Shown: piece after piece, positions 33,689-41,122 of the stretch | How positions within the stretch are numbered: the first letter of the stretch is position 1 | Layout: the number at the start of each line of letters is the position of its first letter | Assembly (NCBI GenBank): GCA_017387685.1 | Contig: JAFOEU010000008.1 | Location: forward strand, 1-64,000 | Length of the DNA: 64,000 bases | Origin: Clostridia bacterium | GTDB taxonomy: Bacteria > Bacillota > Clostridia > Oscillospirales > CAG-272 | Direction: 5' to 3' | Translations under genes and position numbers: made by a program | Notes under the pieces: generated by a model | Databases searched by the model: none | What the model saw: the letters and a program-made list of their open reading frames with translations, nothing else | Told to the model about the DNA's origin: nothing

Positions 33689-34594
33689 ATGGAACTTTCA
33701 TATAAAAACTGCAATATCTGTCCGCGCGGATGCGGTGTAGACCGCGATGCCTCCGTCGGCATCTGCCGTTCGGGTAGCATAGTAAAAATCTCGCGCGTAT
33801 CGCGTCATATGTACGAGGAGCCCGCTATCTGCGGCAAGCGCGGCGCGGGAACGGTTTTCTTTTCGGGATGCAATCTCGGATGCGTTTTCTGTCAGAATTC
33901 CGTCATCAGCCAAAGGAGCGTCGGCAAGGAATTTGATGAAAATGAGCTTGCAGAGCTCTTTCTGACGGTAGCCGCGAGCGGAGTTTCGTCGCTTGATCTC
34001 GTCACTCCGACACATTTTACACCCACCGTCGCCGCGGCACTTTCTGCGGTCAAGGATAAGCTCGGCATACCCGTCGTCTGGAATTCGGGCGGATACGAAA
34101 GCGTAGAGTCGCTTGAATTGCTCCGAGATCTTGTTGATATCTATCTGCCCGATTTCAAATATTTTTCTCCCGAGCTGTCGGCAAAATACTCAAATGCAGC
34201 AGATTACCGCGAGCGCGCCGAGGAAGCACTACTCTTTATGTATGATATGCTCGGTAGGGCAGAGTTTGACAGTGACGGAATGATGAAAAAGGGCATCATC
34301 GTGCGCCATCTTGTTCTGCCGGGGCAACGAAAGGATTCGATCGCGTGCCTGCGCCGACTCGCAGAGATACTTCCCGTAAGTGATATCCGCCTGAGCCTTA
34401 TGAGCCAATACACCCCCGATTTTTATAAGGGCGAGGATAAAAATCTCCACCGCCGCCTGACCACATTCGAATACGAAAGCGTTCTGCGCGAGGCTCACCG
34501 CCTCGGATTCGACGGCTATATGCAAGCCCCCTCGTCCGCATCCGCAGAATACACGCCCGAATTTTCGGATACTTTTTCCATCGATTTGTCTTGA
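33689..34594 (+). CDS. PflA-like radical SAM activating enzyme
   Basis: A 301-aa protein. An N-terminal Cys-rich segment (NCNICPRGCGVDR, then GICRSG) precedes the radical SAM motif FFSGCNLGCVFCQN (C-x3-C-x2-C). WNSGGYES and DIYLPDFKYF, plus HLVLPGQ, are typical of the COG1313/PflX-like uncharacterised pyruvate formate-lyase activating enzyme family. Its glycyl-radical partner is unknown and not adjacent. It is not an anaerobic sulfatase-maturating enzyme, as it lacks the SPASM cysteines. Transcribed alone. Confidence 0.88.
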   Translation: MELSYKNCNICPRGCGVDRDASVGICRSGSIVKISRVSRHMYEEPAICGKRGAGTVFFSGCNLGCVFCQNSVISQRSVGKEFDENELAELFLTVAASGVSSLDLVTPTHFTPTVAAALSAVKDKLGIPVVWNSGGYESVESLELLRDLVDIYLPDFKYFSPELSAKYSNAADYRERAEEALLFMYDMLGRAEFDSDGMMKKGIIVRHLVLPGQRKDSIACLRRLAEILPVSDIRLSLMSQYTPDFYKGEDKNLHRRLTTFEYESVLREAHRLGFDGYMQAPSSASAEYTPEFSDTFSIDLS

Positions 34595-34619
34595 CAAAAC
34601 AACAATAATATATTATAAT
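34591..34619 (+). promoter_or_regulatory. promoter of the phosphodiesterase-isomerase operon
   Basis: TTGACA (34591-34596) and TATAAT (34614-34619), 17-bp spacer. The TGA stop of the radical SAM gene (34592-34594) is inside the -35 box. Confidence 0.88.
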
Positions 34620-34660
34620 TACTGAAGTATTAATTTTTCCGATAAACGGAGGTAAAATTT

Positions 34661-35962
34661 ATGTCACAAAGCAGAGTTATCGTCTTCTCCTGCGACGCTA
34701 TGGTGTATGAGGACGTTAAATATCTTCTTGAAACAAGCCCTCGCTTCGCGGAGCTTTTCTCGAAGGGCTCGATGGTCAAGCGTACCCGCACCATCTATCC
34801 CTCGGTAACCTACCCCTGCCACACCTCGATGTCCACGGGCTGTTACCCCAACAAGCACGGTGTAACGAACAATAATATTTTTATGCCCGGCGTGACCAAA
34901 AACGTCCCTTGGACTTGGTTTGCGGACAATATCAAGTGTCCCGACATCTTCACCGCGGCTAAAAAGGCGGGACTCACCACCGCTTGCGTTTTCTGGCCCG
35001 TTACAGCAGGTCACGAATACATAGACTATAACTTCCCCGAGTACTGGCCGCAGTCCCCCGAGGATACCAAGGAGGAGTGCTACCTCCGCGCGGGCACCAC
35101 TCCCGAGCTCTACCGCGAGTGCATCGCACCCTACATCGACAAGGTCAAGATCAGAACGCATCCCGACACCGACGAGCTTCTCGTTCGCGTCACCTGCGAT
35201 ATGATCGAGAAATACAAGCCCCACCTTCTCCTTCTCCACACCGGCGACGTTGACAGCTATCGACACGGCACGGGACTTTTCACCGAGAAGGTAACGAGCG
35301 GCGTAATCGACACCGAGCGTTGGTTCTTTGAGATCATCGAGGCAACAAAGCGTGCGGGCACGTTTGATGAAACTAACTTCTTCCTCATCTCCGACCACGG
35401 TCAGCTCGAGATCGTTCGCAACCTCAAGCCGAACGTAGTTTTCGCAGACAACGGTCTTATCGAGGTAAACGAGGACGGAAGCCTCAAGTCCTGGAAGGCA
35501 TACTGCCACTCCACGGGTCTTTCCGCGCAGATCAGACTTGCCGATCCCACCGACAAGGAGACATGGCAGAAGACATACGACCTGCTCAAGTGGATGCGCG
35601 ACGAGGGTATCTACGGCATCAGCGAGGTCTACACTACCGAGGAGATCAACGAGAAGGAGCACCTTTCGGGCGAATTCTCCTTCGTTATCGAGTCCGACGG
35701 CTACACCTCCTTTGCGGAGGACTGGAAGCGTCCTATGGTCAAGCAGCTTGACCTCTCCGACTACCGCTACGGCAAGGCGACCCACGGTCACAACCCCGAC
35801 AAGGGTCCTCAGCCCATCTTCTTCGGCTTCGGCAAGGACATCAAGGAAGGCGTTCTCATCGAGCGCAGACCGACGGTTGACGAAGCTCCCACTTATGCAA
35901 AAATTCTCGGCGTAGAGATGCCCGGCGTTGACGGCACTCCGATCACCGAAATGCTTAAATAA
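34661..35962 (+). CDS. type I phosphodiesterase/nucleotide pyrophosphatase-family protein
   Basis: A 433-aa member of the alkaline phosphatase superfamily. Metal ligand Asp12 is in VFSCDAM, and the nucleophile is Thr50 in YPSVTYPCHTSMSTG, matching the NPP active-site Thr. The second metal site is HTGDVDSYRHG, then SDHGQLE, with a late THGHNPDKG His. No signal peptide, hence probably cytoplasmic. It may hydrolyse nucleotide sugars, phosphodiesters or phosphonates; substrate unknown. Co-transcribed with a sugar isomerase-like gene 20 bp downstream, hinting at sugar-phosphate metabolism. Confidence 0.88.
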   Translation: MSQSRVIVFSCDAMVYEDVKYLLETSPRFAELFSKGSMVKRTRTIYPSVTYPCHTSMSTGCYPNKHGVTNNNIFMPGVTKNVPWTWFADNIKCPDIFTAAKKAGLTTACVFWPVTAGHEYIDYNFPEYWPQSPEDTKEECYLRAGTTPELYRECIAPYIDKVKIRTHPDTDELLVRVTCDMIEKYKPHLLLLHTGDVDSYRHGTGLFTEKVTSGVIDTERWFFEIIEATKRAGTFDETNFFLISDHGQLEIVRNLKPNVVFADNGLIEVNEDGSLKSWKAYCHSTGLSAQIRLADPTDKETWQKTYDLLKWMRDEGIYGISEVYTTEEINEKEHLSGEFSFVIESDGYTSFAEDWKRPMVKQLDLSDYRYGKATHGHNPDKGPQPIFFGFGKDIKEGVLIERRPTVDEAPTYAKILGVEMPGVDGTPITEMLK

Positions 35963-35982
35963 TTATCTTGGAGGAAACAAAA

Positions 35983-36912
35983 ATGCTTAAAGTTGGCGTA
36001 CAGACGGGCGGTTGGTACGATCACGACAACGCCCTCGCATCCTTTGAATACATCAAGTCCTGCGGTTTTGAAGCCGTTGACTACAACATCGACATCTATC
36101 TCCGTCCCGATCCTATGGCAAAGGAAGGTGTGATCACTCCCACCCTCTTTGACAAGCCCATCGAGGAGCTTCTCGAGTGGGTCAAGCCCCTCAAGGAAGC
36201 AAGCGAGGCGACCGGAGTTGAGGTTTCTCAGATGCACGCTCCCTTCCCGTGCTGGTATCCCGAAAAGGACGACCTCAATGCCTACCTCATTATGGCGTTT
36301 GACAAGTGCTTTGCAATTGCAGAATACCTTAATTGCGGAGCAGTTGTCGTTCACCCCACGCTCCTTTCCGAGAGAGATGCCGAATGGGAAGAAAATCTCA
36401 AGTTCTACCGCAGCCTCATTCCCTACATCAAGAAATATAAGGGCGTAAAGATCTGCACCGAGAACATCTTCGCTAAGCACGGCGCTCACTTCGTAGAGGC
36501 AAGACTTTCGAACCCCTATGATGCCGCAAGAATGATCGACGTCCTCAACGAGGAGGCAGGCGGCGATTACTTCGGCTTCTGCCTTGACGTCGGACACGCT
36601 AACCTCTGCCATCTTGACCTCAAGAACTACATCAAGATCATGGGCAAGCGTCTGACCATCTTCCACATCCACGATAACAACGCGCACGACGACCTCCATA
36701 TGATCCCCTACTCCTACCTCACCAGCGGCAAGTTCCACGTTTGTGATTGGGCTCGCTTCGTCGAGGGCATCAAGGAGATCGGATTCGAGGGTACTCTCGC
36801 ATTCGAAACCTTCCGCATCTTCTCCGCATACCCCAAGCCCGCGCACACCTCCGCGCTCAAGCTCATCTCTGATATCGGCCACTATTGGGTTGATCAGATC
36901 GAAGGTAAATAA
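35983..36912 (+). CDS. sugar phosphate isomerase/epimerase (xylose isomerase-like barrel)
   Basis: A 309-aa AP endonuclease 2/xylose isomerase-type TIM barrel. Metal-binding positions appear in MHAPFPC, VVHPTL, CTENIF, FCLDVGHANLCHLD and FHIHDNN, ending FETF. Related proteins epimerise or isomerise ketoses or act on inositols. Start 35983 (MLKVGVQTGG) follows GGAGG by 8 nt; an in-frame TTG at 35968 overlaps that site and is less likely. Second gene of the operon, ended by a terminator. Confidence 0.88.
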   Translation: MLKVGVQTGGWYDHDNALASFEYIKSCGFEAVDYNIDIYLRPDPMAKEGVITPTLFDKPIEELLEWVKPLKEASEATGVEVSQMHAPFPCWYPEKDDLNAYLIMAFDKCFAIAEYLNCGAVVVHPTLLSERDAEWEENLKFYRSLIPYIKKYKGVKICTENIFAKHGAHFVEARLSNPYDAARMIDVLNEEAGGDYFGFCLDVGHANLCHLDLKNYIKIMGKRLTIFHIHDNNAHDDLHMIPYSYLTSGKFHVCDWARFVEGIKEIGFEGTLAFETFRIFSAYPKPAHTSALKLISDIGHYWVDQIEGK

Positions 36913-36915
36913 TTC

Positions 36916-36952
36916 AAAACGGCGGTTTTCAACGTAAAACCGCCGTTTTTTT
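36916..36952 (+). terminator. terminator of the phosphodiesterase-isomerase operon
   Basis: Stem AAAACGGCGGTTTT with its complement, 6-nt loop, T run. Confidence 0.9.
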
Positions 36953-36972
36953 CTAAAAAACGAAAAAAAAGA

Positions 36973-37001
36973 TTGACAAAAATCTAATTATAGTATATAA
37001 T
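36973..37001 (+). promoter_or_regulatory. consensus promoter of the orphan solute-binding lipoprotein
   Basis: TTGACA (36973-36978) and TATAAT (36996-37001), 17-bp spacer. Confidence 0.88.
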
Positions 37002-37047
37002 ATATTTAACTCTATTTAGAATAGAAAAACATACGGAGGATTATTCT

Positions 37048-38547
37048 ATGAAACACACCACCCGCATCATTATTGCGATCCTTGTGCTCGCAATGATGCT
37101 CCCTATGGCTCTTGCTTGTGCCGAGACCAACGGTCCCGAGGACACCACCGCAGGCAGTGCTGACACTCAGGCTCCCACCCTCGACGCTACCACCGAGGCA
37201 GAAGAGACTATGTTCGCTCTTTCCGACATTCCCGAGGATCTCAAATTTGACGGCGAGACCATCAAGTTCCTTTACTGGAACGATGTTGAGAACCCCGAGT
37301 TCTTCGTTGAAGACCAGAACGGCGAGGCAGTTAACGACGCTATCTACAACCGTAACGCAAAGGTTGAGGAGCAGTTCGGCGTTACCCTCGAGTTCACCGG
37401 CACTCCCGGTAACTTCAACAACCAGTCCGCTTTCGTTAACCAGGCTGTAAACAGCACTCAGGCAGGCGCTGACGCTCACGACTTCTTCTGCGGCTACTCG
37501 ATGTCCGGCGCAACCCTTATGTGTCAGGGTATCGCACAGGACCTCACCGGCTACTCCATCATCGAGTTCGATAAGCCCTGGTGGCCCGCTTCCCTTATCG
37601 GCAAGGCAACCATCAAGGACGGCGTTTACTTCGCATCCGGTGATATCTCCACCAACTTCCTTTATATGATGTACCTCTGCGTATTCAATAAGGATCTCTT
37701 CACCGATATCACCCAGCTTGAGAACAAGGCCCTCTACGAGATGGTAGATAACGGCGAATGGACTATCGATAAGTTTATCGAGTTAGCAAGCGGCGTTTAC
37801 GTAGACCAGAACGGCGACGCAACCGCAAATCAGGGCGACCGTTTCGGCTTCGTTACCAGCAACATCCACTTCGACTCCTTCTACACTGCAGCTAATCTCT
37901 TCACCGTAATTCCCGCAGAAGACGGAACCGTTAAGCTCTCCGACGATCTCTTCTCCGAGAAGACCCAGAACCTTCTCACCAAGATGGGCGCATTCCTTCA
38001 CGAGTCCGGCGACTGCTTCTTCTCCGCAGACCAGGATATCTTCGCAGCAGGCGAGGCTCTCTTTGACATCAACCGTGCACAGATCACCAACAAGAAGCTG
38101 ACCGCTACCTCCTTCTCCTACGGTATTCTTCCCGTACCGAAGTACGATGCTGAGCAGGAAGAGTACTACACCTGCATGGCATTCCCCTTCACCACCTACG
38201 TACTCTCCACCGCTTCCACTCATCCCGAGGCAGCAGCAGCTACCCTCGAGCTTATGGCATACCAGAGCTACATGCAGATCACTCCCGCACTCTTTGAGGA
38301 AGCTATGAAGCTCAGATACGCTGACCAGAGTGACGACTCCTTCATGTTCGACCTCATCCGTGAGACCGTTGTCATCGACCTTGGCAGACTTCTTACCAAC
38401 CGTCTTGATAACCTCTCCTACAGCCTCTTCCGTAGCGCAATGAACAACAACCAGGGCTCTTCCTGGGCATCTCTCGAGAAGGCTAATACCAAGCTCTTCA
38501 ACAGAAAGATCACCGATATCAATAAGGCTATCGAAAAGCTTGGTTAA
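37048..38547 (+). CDS. extracellular solute-binding lipoprotein (family 1), orphan
   Basis: A 499-aa ABC-importer binding protein with lipobox MALAC (Cys24) and a Thr/Glu/Ala-rich linker to about residue 55. The mature domain begins GETIKFLYWNDVENPEF and has the cluster C/D fold features KPWWPASLIG, CVFNKDLF, NGEWTIDKFIELA and YTCMAFPF. Sugar or oligosaccharide binding is likely. No permease or ATPase gene is nearby, so it must use components encoded elsewhere. Codon use is strongly biased, suggesting high expression. It has its own promoter and terminator. Confidence 0.87.
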   Translation: MKHTTRIIIAILVLAMMLPMALACAETNGPEDTTAGSADTQAPTLDATTEAEETMFALSDIPEDLKFDGETIKFLYWNDVENPEFFVEDQNGEAVNDAIYNRNAKVEEQFGVTLEFTGTPGNFNNQSAFVNQAVNSTQAGADAHDFFCGYSMSGATLMCQGIAQDLTGYSIIEFDKPWWPASLIGKATIKDGVYFASGDISTNFLYMMYLCVFNKDLFTDITQLENKALYEMVDNGEWTIDKFIELASGVYVDQNGDATANQGDRFGFVTSNIHFDSFYTAANLFTVIPAEDGTVKLSDDLFSEKTQNLLTKMGAFLHESGDCFFSADQDIFAAGEALFDINRAQITNKKLTATSFSYGILPVPKYDAEQEEYYTCMAFPFTTYVLSTASTHPEAAAATLELMAYQSYMQITPALFEEAMKLRYADQSDDSFMFDLIRETVVIDLGRLLTNRLDNLSYSLFRSAMNNNQGSSWASLEKANTKLFNRKITDINKAIEKLG

Positions 38548-38562
38548 TAACATTTTACTTAC

Positions 38563-38590
38563 AAAAAGCAGACCTTCGGGTCTGCTTTTT
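38563..38590 (+). terminator. terminator of the orphan solute-binding protein gene
   Basis: Stem AAAAAGCAGACC with complement around a TTCG tetraloop, ending in T5. Confidence 0.92.
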
Positions 38591-38610
38591 AAGTTATTTT
38601 GCAAAAAGGA

Positions 38611-38639
38611 TTGACAAATGCTTCATTTTAGTTTATAAT
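38611..38639 (+). promoter_or_regulatory. consensus promoter of tyrS
   Basis: TTGACA (38611-38616) and TATAAT (38634-38639), 17-bp spacer. The leader is only about 40 nt, too short for a T-box. Confidence 0.88.
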
Positions 38640-38683
38640 AATTAGGTATATCAAAATCTAATTTTCGCAAAGGATACAGAAAA

Positions 38684-39904
38684 ATGACACTTTATGAAGA
38701 ACTTATCGCGCGCGGTCTTGTAGCTCAGGTTACAGACGAGGCGCACATCAGCGATATGATCAACAACGGTAAGGCGACCTTCTACATCGGCTTCGACCCT
38801 ACCGCAGACTCCCTCCACGTCGGTCACTTTATGGCTCTCTGCCTTATGAAGAGACTTCAGATGGCAGGCAACAAGCCCGTCGTTCTCATCGGCGGCGGCA
38901 CAGCAATGATCGGTGACCCCTCTGGCAGAACCGATATGCGTTCCATGATGACCCGTGAGACCATTCAGCACAACTGCGATTGCTTCAAGAAGCAGATGGA
39001 GAGATTCATCGAGTTCGGCGAAGGCAAGGCTATTATGGTCAACAATGCAGATTGGCTTCTCGATCTCAACTACGTCGAGGTCCTCCGCGAGGTCGGTGCT
39101 TGCTTCTCGGTAAACAATATGCTCCGTGCCGAGTGCTACAAGCAGAGAATGGAAAAGGGACTCTCCTTCCTTGAATTCAACTATATGATTATGCAGTCCT
39201 ACGACTTCTACTATCTCTACCAGAAGTACGGCTGCAATATGCAGTTCGGCGGCAACGATCAGTGGTCGAATATGCTCGGCGGCACAGAGCTTATCAGACG
39301 TAAGCTTGGCAAGGACGCGCACGCTATGACCATCACCCTTCTCCTCAACTCAGAGGGCAAGAAGATGGGTAAGACCGCATCGGGCGCAGTTTGGCTCGAT
39401 CCCGCAAAGACCACTCCCTACGATTTCTATCAGTATTGGAGAAACGTTGAGGACGCTGACGTTCTCAAGTGCATCCGTATGCTCACCTTCCTCCCGATGG
39501 AGCAGATCGAGGCTATGGACAGCTGGGAGGGCAGCCAGCTCAACACCGCAAAGGAGATCCTCGCATACGAGCTCACCAAGCTCGTTCACGGCGAAGAGGA
39601 AGCAAACAAGGCTCAGGCAAGCGCGAAGGCACTCTTCGGCGCAGGCGCGGATGCTGACATTCCCACCGCAGAGCTTGCAGAAGCCGATCTCGTCGACGGC
39701 GCGATCGACATTCTCTCGATCCTCGTCAAGGCGGGACTCGTTCCCTCCAAGTCCGAGGCACGCCGTGCAGTTGAGCAGGGCGGCGTAACCGTTGAGGGCG
39801 AGAAGGTTACCGATATTAAGGCTACCTACACCGCAGACACTCTTAAGGGCGGCATCGTTGTCCGCAGAGGCAAGAAGGCGTTTAAGAAGGTAGTTCTGAA
39901 CTAA
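38684..39904 (+). CDS. tyrS: tyrosine--tRNA ligase
   Basis: Class I synthetase, 406 aa. IGFDPTADSLHVGHFM contains the HIGH-equivalent HVGH (45-48), and KMGKT (in GKKMGKTASGAVW) is the KMSKS loop. A C-terminal S4-like RNA-binding domain (about 340-406) includes SKSEARRAVEQGGVTVEGEKV. Charges tRNA-Tyr. Monocistronic with its own promoter and terminator. Confidence 0.97.
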   Translation: MTLYEELIARGLVAQVTDEAHISDMINNGKATFYIGFDPTADSLHVGHFMALCLMKRLQMAGNKPVVLIGGGTAMIGDPSGRTDMRSMMTRETIQHNCDCFKKQMERFIEFGEGKAIMVNNADWLLDLNYVEVLREVGACFSVNNMLRAECYKQRMEKGLSFLEFNYMIMQSYDFYYLYQKYGCNMQFGGNDQWSNMLGGTELIRRKLGKDAHAMTITLLLNSEGKKMGKTASGAVWLDPAKTTPYDFYQYWRNVEDADVLKCIRMLTFLPMEQIEAMDSWEGSQLNTAKEILAYELTKLVHGEEEANKAQASAKALFGAGADADIPTAELAEADLVDGAIDILSILVKAGLVPSKSEARRAVEQGGVTVEGEKVTDIKATYTADTLKGGIVVRRGKKAFKKVVLN

Positions 39905-39911
39905 AAAAGAT

Positions 39912-39948
39912 AAAAGCACGGCAGTTTTTACGATTGCCGTGCTTTTTT
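39912..39948 (+). terminator. terminator of tyrS
   Basis: Stem AAAAGCACGGCA with its complement, 11-nt loop, T run. Confidence 0.9.
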
Positions 39949-39949
39949 A

Positions 39950-40026
39950 GGGCAGAGGGAAGAGGGCAGAGGGCAGAGGTATGGTGAATTTTCTCGCTTC
40001 GCTCGAAAATTTCCATTTAATTAAAG
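39950..40026 (+). repeat. 7-mer/hairpin intergenic element, copy 4
   Basis: Heptads GGGCAGA, GGGAAGA, GGGCAGA, GGGCAGA, GGTATGG (39950-39984) lead into a hairpin with arms AATTTTC (39987-39993) and GAAAATT (40005-40011) around TCGCTTCGCTC, then TTTAATTAA. It starts inside the T run of the tyrS terminator. The gap 39905-40403 contains only this element, two structured 3' elements and terminators. Confidence 0.75.
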
Positions 40027-40033
40027 AAAACAG

Positions 40034-40206
40034 TAGCGGGAAGTTTTGGTCAACCTTTTTTAAAAGGTTGCGGAGTTTGAGGCGGAGCCTCATTTCAATG
40101 CGAGAGCTTCAGCTCTCGCTACTGCGCTTCAAAATGGCGAAGCTCCGCTTCGACATTTTGGACAGAGTCGATCATTCCCGAATGTAGGGAATGATCGTGC
40201 TCTGTC
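40034..40206 (+). ncRNA. structured 3' element, divergent copy C
   Basis: Plus-strand version of the element at 24621-24738. It has a GGGAAGTTTTGGT lead, hp1 (CAACCTTTT/AAAAGGTTG, 40051-40070), hp2 (TGAGGC/GCCTCA, 40078-40092), an extra perfect 9-bp hairpin (40100-40119), the shared CTGCGCTT string, hp3 (40130-40160, outer stem CAAAATG/CATTTTG, inner CGAAG/CTTCG), and a directly abutting long hairpin (40161-40206). Order of parts matches copies A and B. Confidence 0.6.
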
Positions 40207-40243
40207 ACCCCTTTGCAGCATAAAATCTTTCAAAAAGCGCAAA

Positions 40244-40280
40244 GGAGCAAAAAACTCCCGCTAGGGGAGTTTTTTGCTCC
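40244..40280. terminator. bidirectional terminator between structured elements C and B
   Basis: Perfect 16-bp stem GGAGCAAAAAACTCCC with its complement around a 5-nt loop. In minus sense it directly abuts hp3 of copy B. Confidence 0.88.
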
Positions 40281-40283
40281 TTC

Positions 40284-40400
40284 CAAACATCCGGCGGGGC
40301 GCCGTCTGTTTGAAGCGCAGGGGAGTGTTTCGACCGCTGCGGCGGTCGACTTAAGGAACTTTTTGAAAAAAGTTCCTTAAGAAACCTCAAAAACTTTTCG
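40284..40400 (-). ncRNA. structured 3' element, copy B
   Basis: Minus-strand sense, beginning 4 nt after the SGNH hydrolase stop. hp1 (40350-40381) is identical to copy A; hp2 (40331-40348) is CGACCGC/GCGGTCG with the same CGCA loop; an 18-nt spacer ends CGCTT; hp3 (40284-40312) is CAAACA/TGTTTG plus CGGC/GCCG with the same GCCCC loop. Stems are compensated relative to copy A and lengths are conserved. Confidence 0.75.
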
Positions 40401-40403
40401 CTA

Positions 40404-41021
40404 TTAGAGGTTGCGGATGTAATCCGCAAACACGTCTGCCATGTGTTTACACGCCTTTTCCGACATATGCAAGCCGTCGGGCATGCTTTCGGGGTTGAAG
40501 GGGTCAAGAGCGGGGTCGTCGTGGAAGTTCACGGGCTCGATGCCCTCGCTTCGGCAGACCTCGACGAAAGCAACGTGGAAATCCTTATGCTTCAGACCGT
40601 CCGTGCGCTTGTCGGGATCTTTTTTCTTTCTCATCGAATCGGAGACGATCAGCTTCGACTCGGGGAAATCGTTCTTTATCAAACGGATAAGCGAGCGAAG
40701 TCCGCCGCAATATGTATAGGGGTCGGTAGAATCGACATCACCGAGGGGGATGCAATGGCTGCAGTCGTTGCCGCCGCCCTGAACGATGATGATATCCGCG
40801 CCGTGCTCCATTTTCGGAGCGCGCTCAAGATAACTATCTTCCCTGCCCTGTTGCTTGGCGATATTCGTTCCGCCGATGCCGTAATTGCGAATCTTACAGC
40901 GCAGGCGAAGTCCGAGCAGAACGGGATAGTTGATCTCCTTGGTCTTGATACCCTCGTTGTCGATCAATATCTGCGTATTCGATGCACCGAGGCAATTTAT
41001 AGTTATATTTTCGGGTTTCAT
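40404..41021 (-). CDS. cytoplasmic SGNH/GDSL hydrolase
   Basis: A 205-aa SGNH-type esterase without signal peptide. Block I is INCLGASNTQ (nucleophile Ser in G-x-S), block II YGIGGTNIA, block III IVQGGGNDCS and block V MPDGLHMSE with the D-x-x-H dyad, so all four blocks are intact. Substrate unknown; intracellular members are often carbohydrate or lipid deacylases. It has its own consensus promoter and is followed by structured element B. Confidence 0.88.
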   Translation of the reverse strand: MKPENITINCLGASNTQILIDNEGIKTKEINYPVLLGLRLRCKIRNYGIGGTNIAKQQGREDSYLERAPKMEHGADIIIVQGGGNDCSHCIPLGDVDSTDPYTYCGGLRSLIRLIKNDFPESKLIVSDSMRKKKDPDKRTDGLKHKDFHVAFVEVCRSEGIEPVNFHDDPALDPFNPESMPDGLHMSEKACKHMADVFADYIRNL

Positions 41022-41048
41022 AGGAATACTTCCTTTTGTTTTTTCTAA

Positions 41049-41077
41049 AGTATAGCACAGTTTCGCTGTTTTGTCAA
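41049..41077 (-). promoter_or_regulatory. consensus promoter of the SGNH hydrolase gene
   Basis: TTGACA (41072-41077) and TATACT (41049-41054), 17-bp spacer, minus strand. Confidence 0.87.
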
Positions 41078-41080
41078 TAT

Positions 41081-41115
41081 AAAAAGCGGCTCCGAAAAAT
41101 CGGAGCCGCTTTTTT
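41081..41115 (-). terminator. terminator of the transporter-nuclease gene train
   Basis: Perfect stem AAAAAGCGGCTCCGA with complement and T run, 8 bp past the OB-fold lipoprotein stop. Confidence 0.9.
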
Positions 41116-41122
41116 ATTTTAA

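Noticed and set aside
33689..34594. Anaerobic sulfatase-maturating enzyme partner for the Cys-type sulfatase
   Set aside because: The radical SAM protein is too short, lacks SPASM cysteines and matches the PflA/COG1313-like group.
38640..38683. T-box riboswitch ahead of tyrS (and ahead of trpS)
   Set aside because: The tyrS leader is about 40 nt and trpS is 18 bp from its upstream gene; neither has room for a specifier stem or the conserved T-box.
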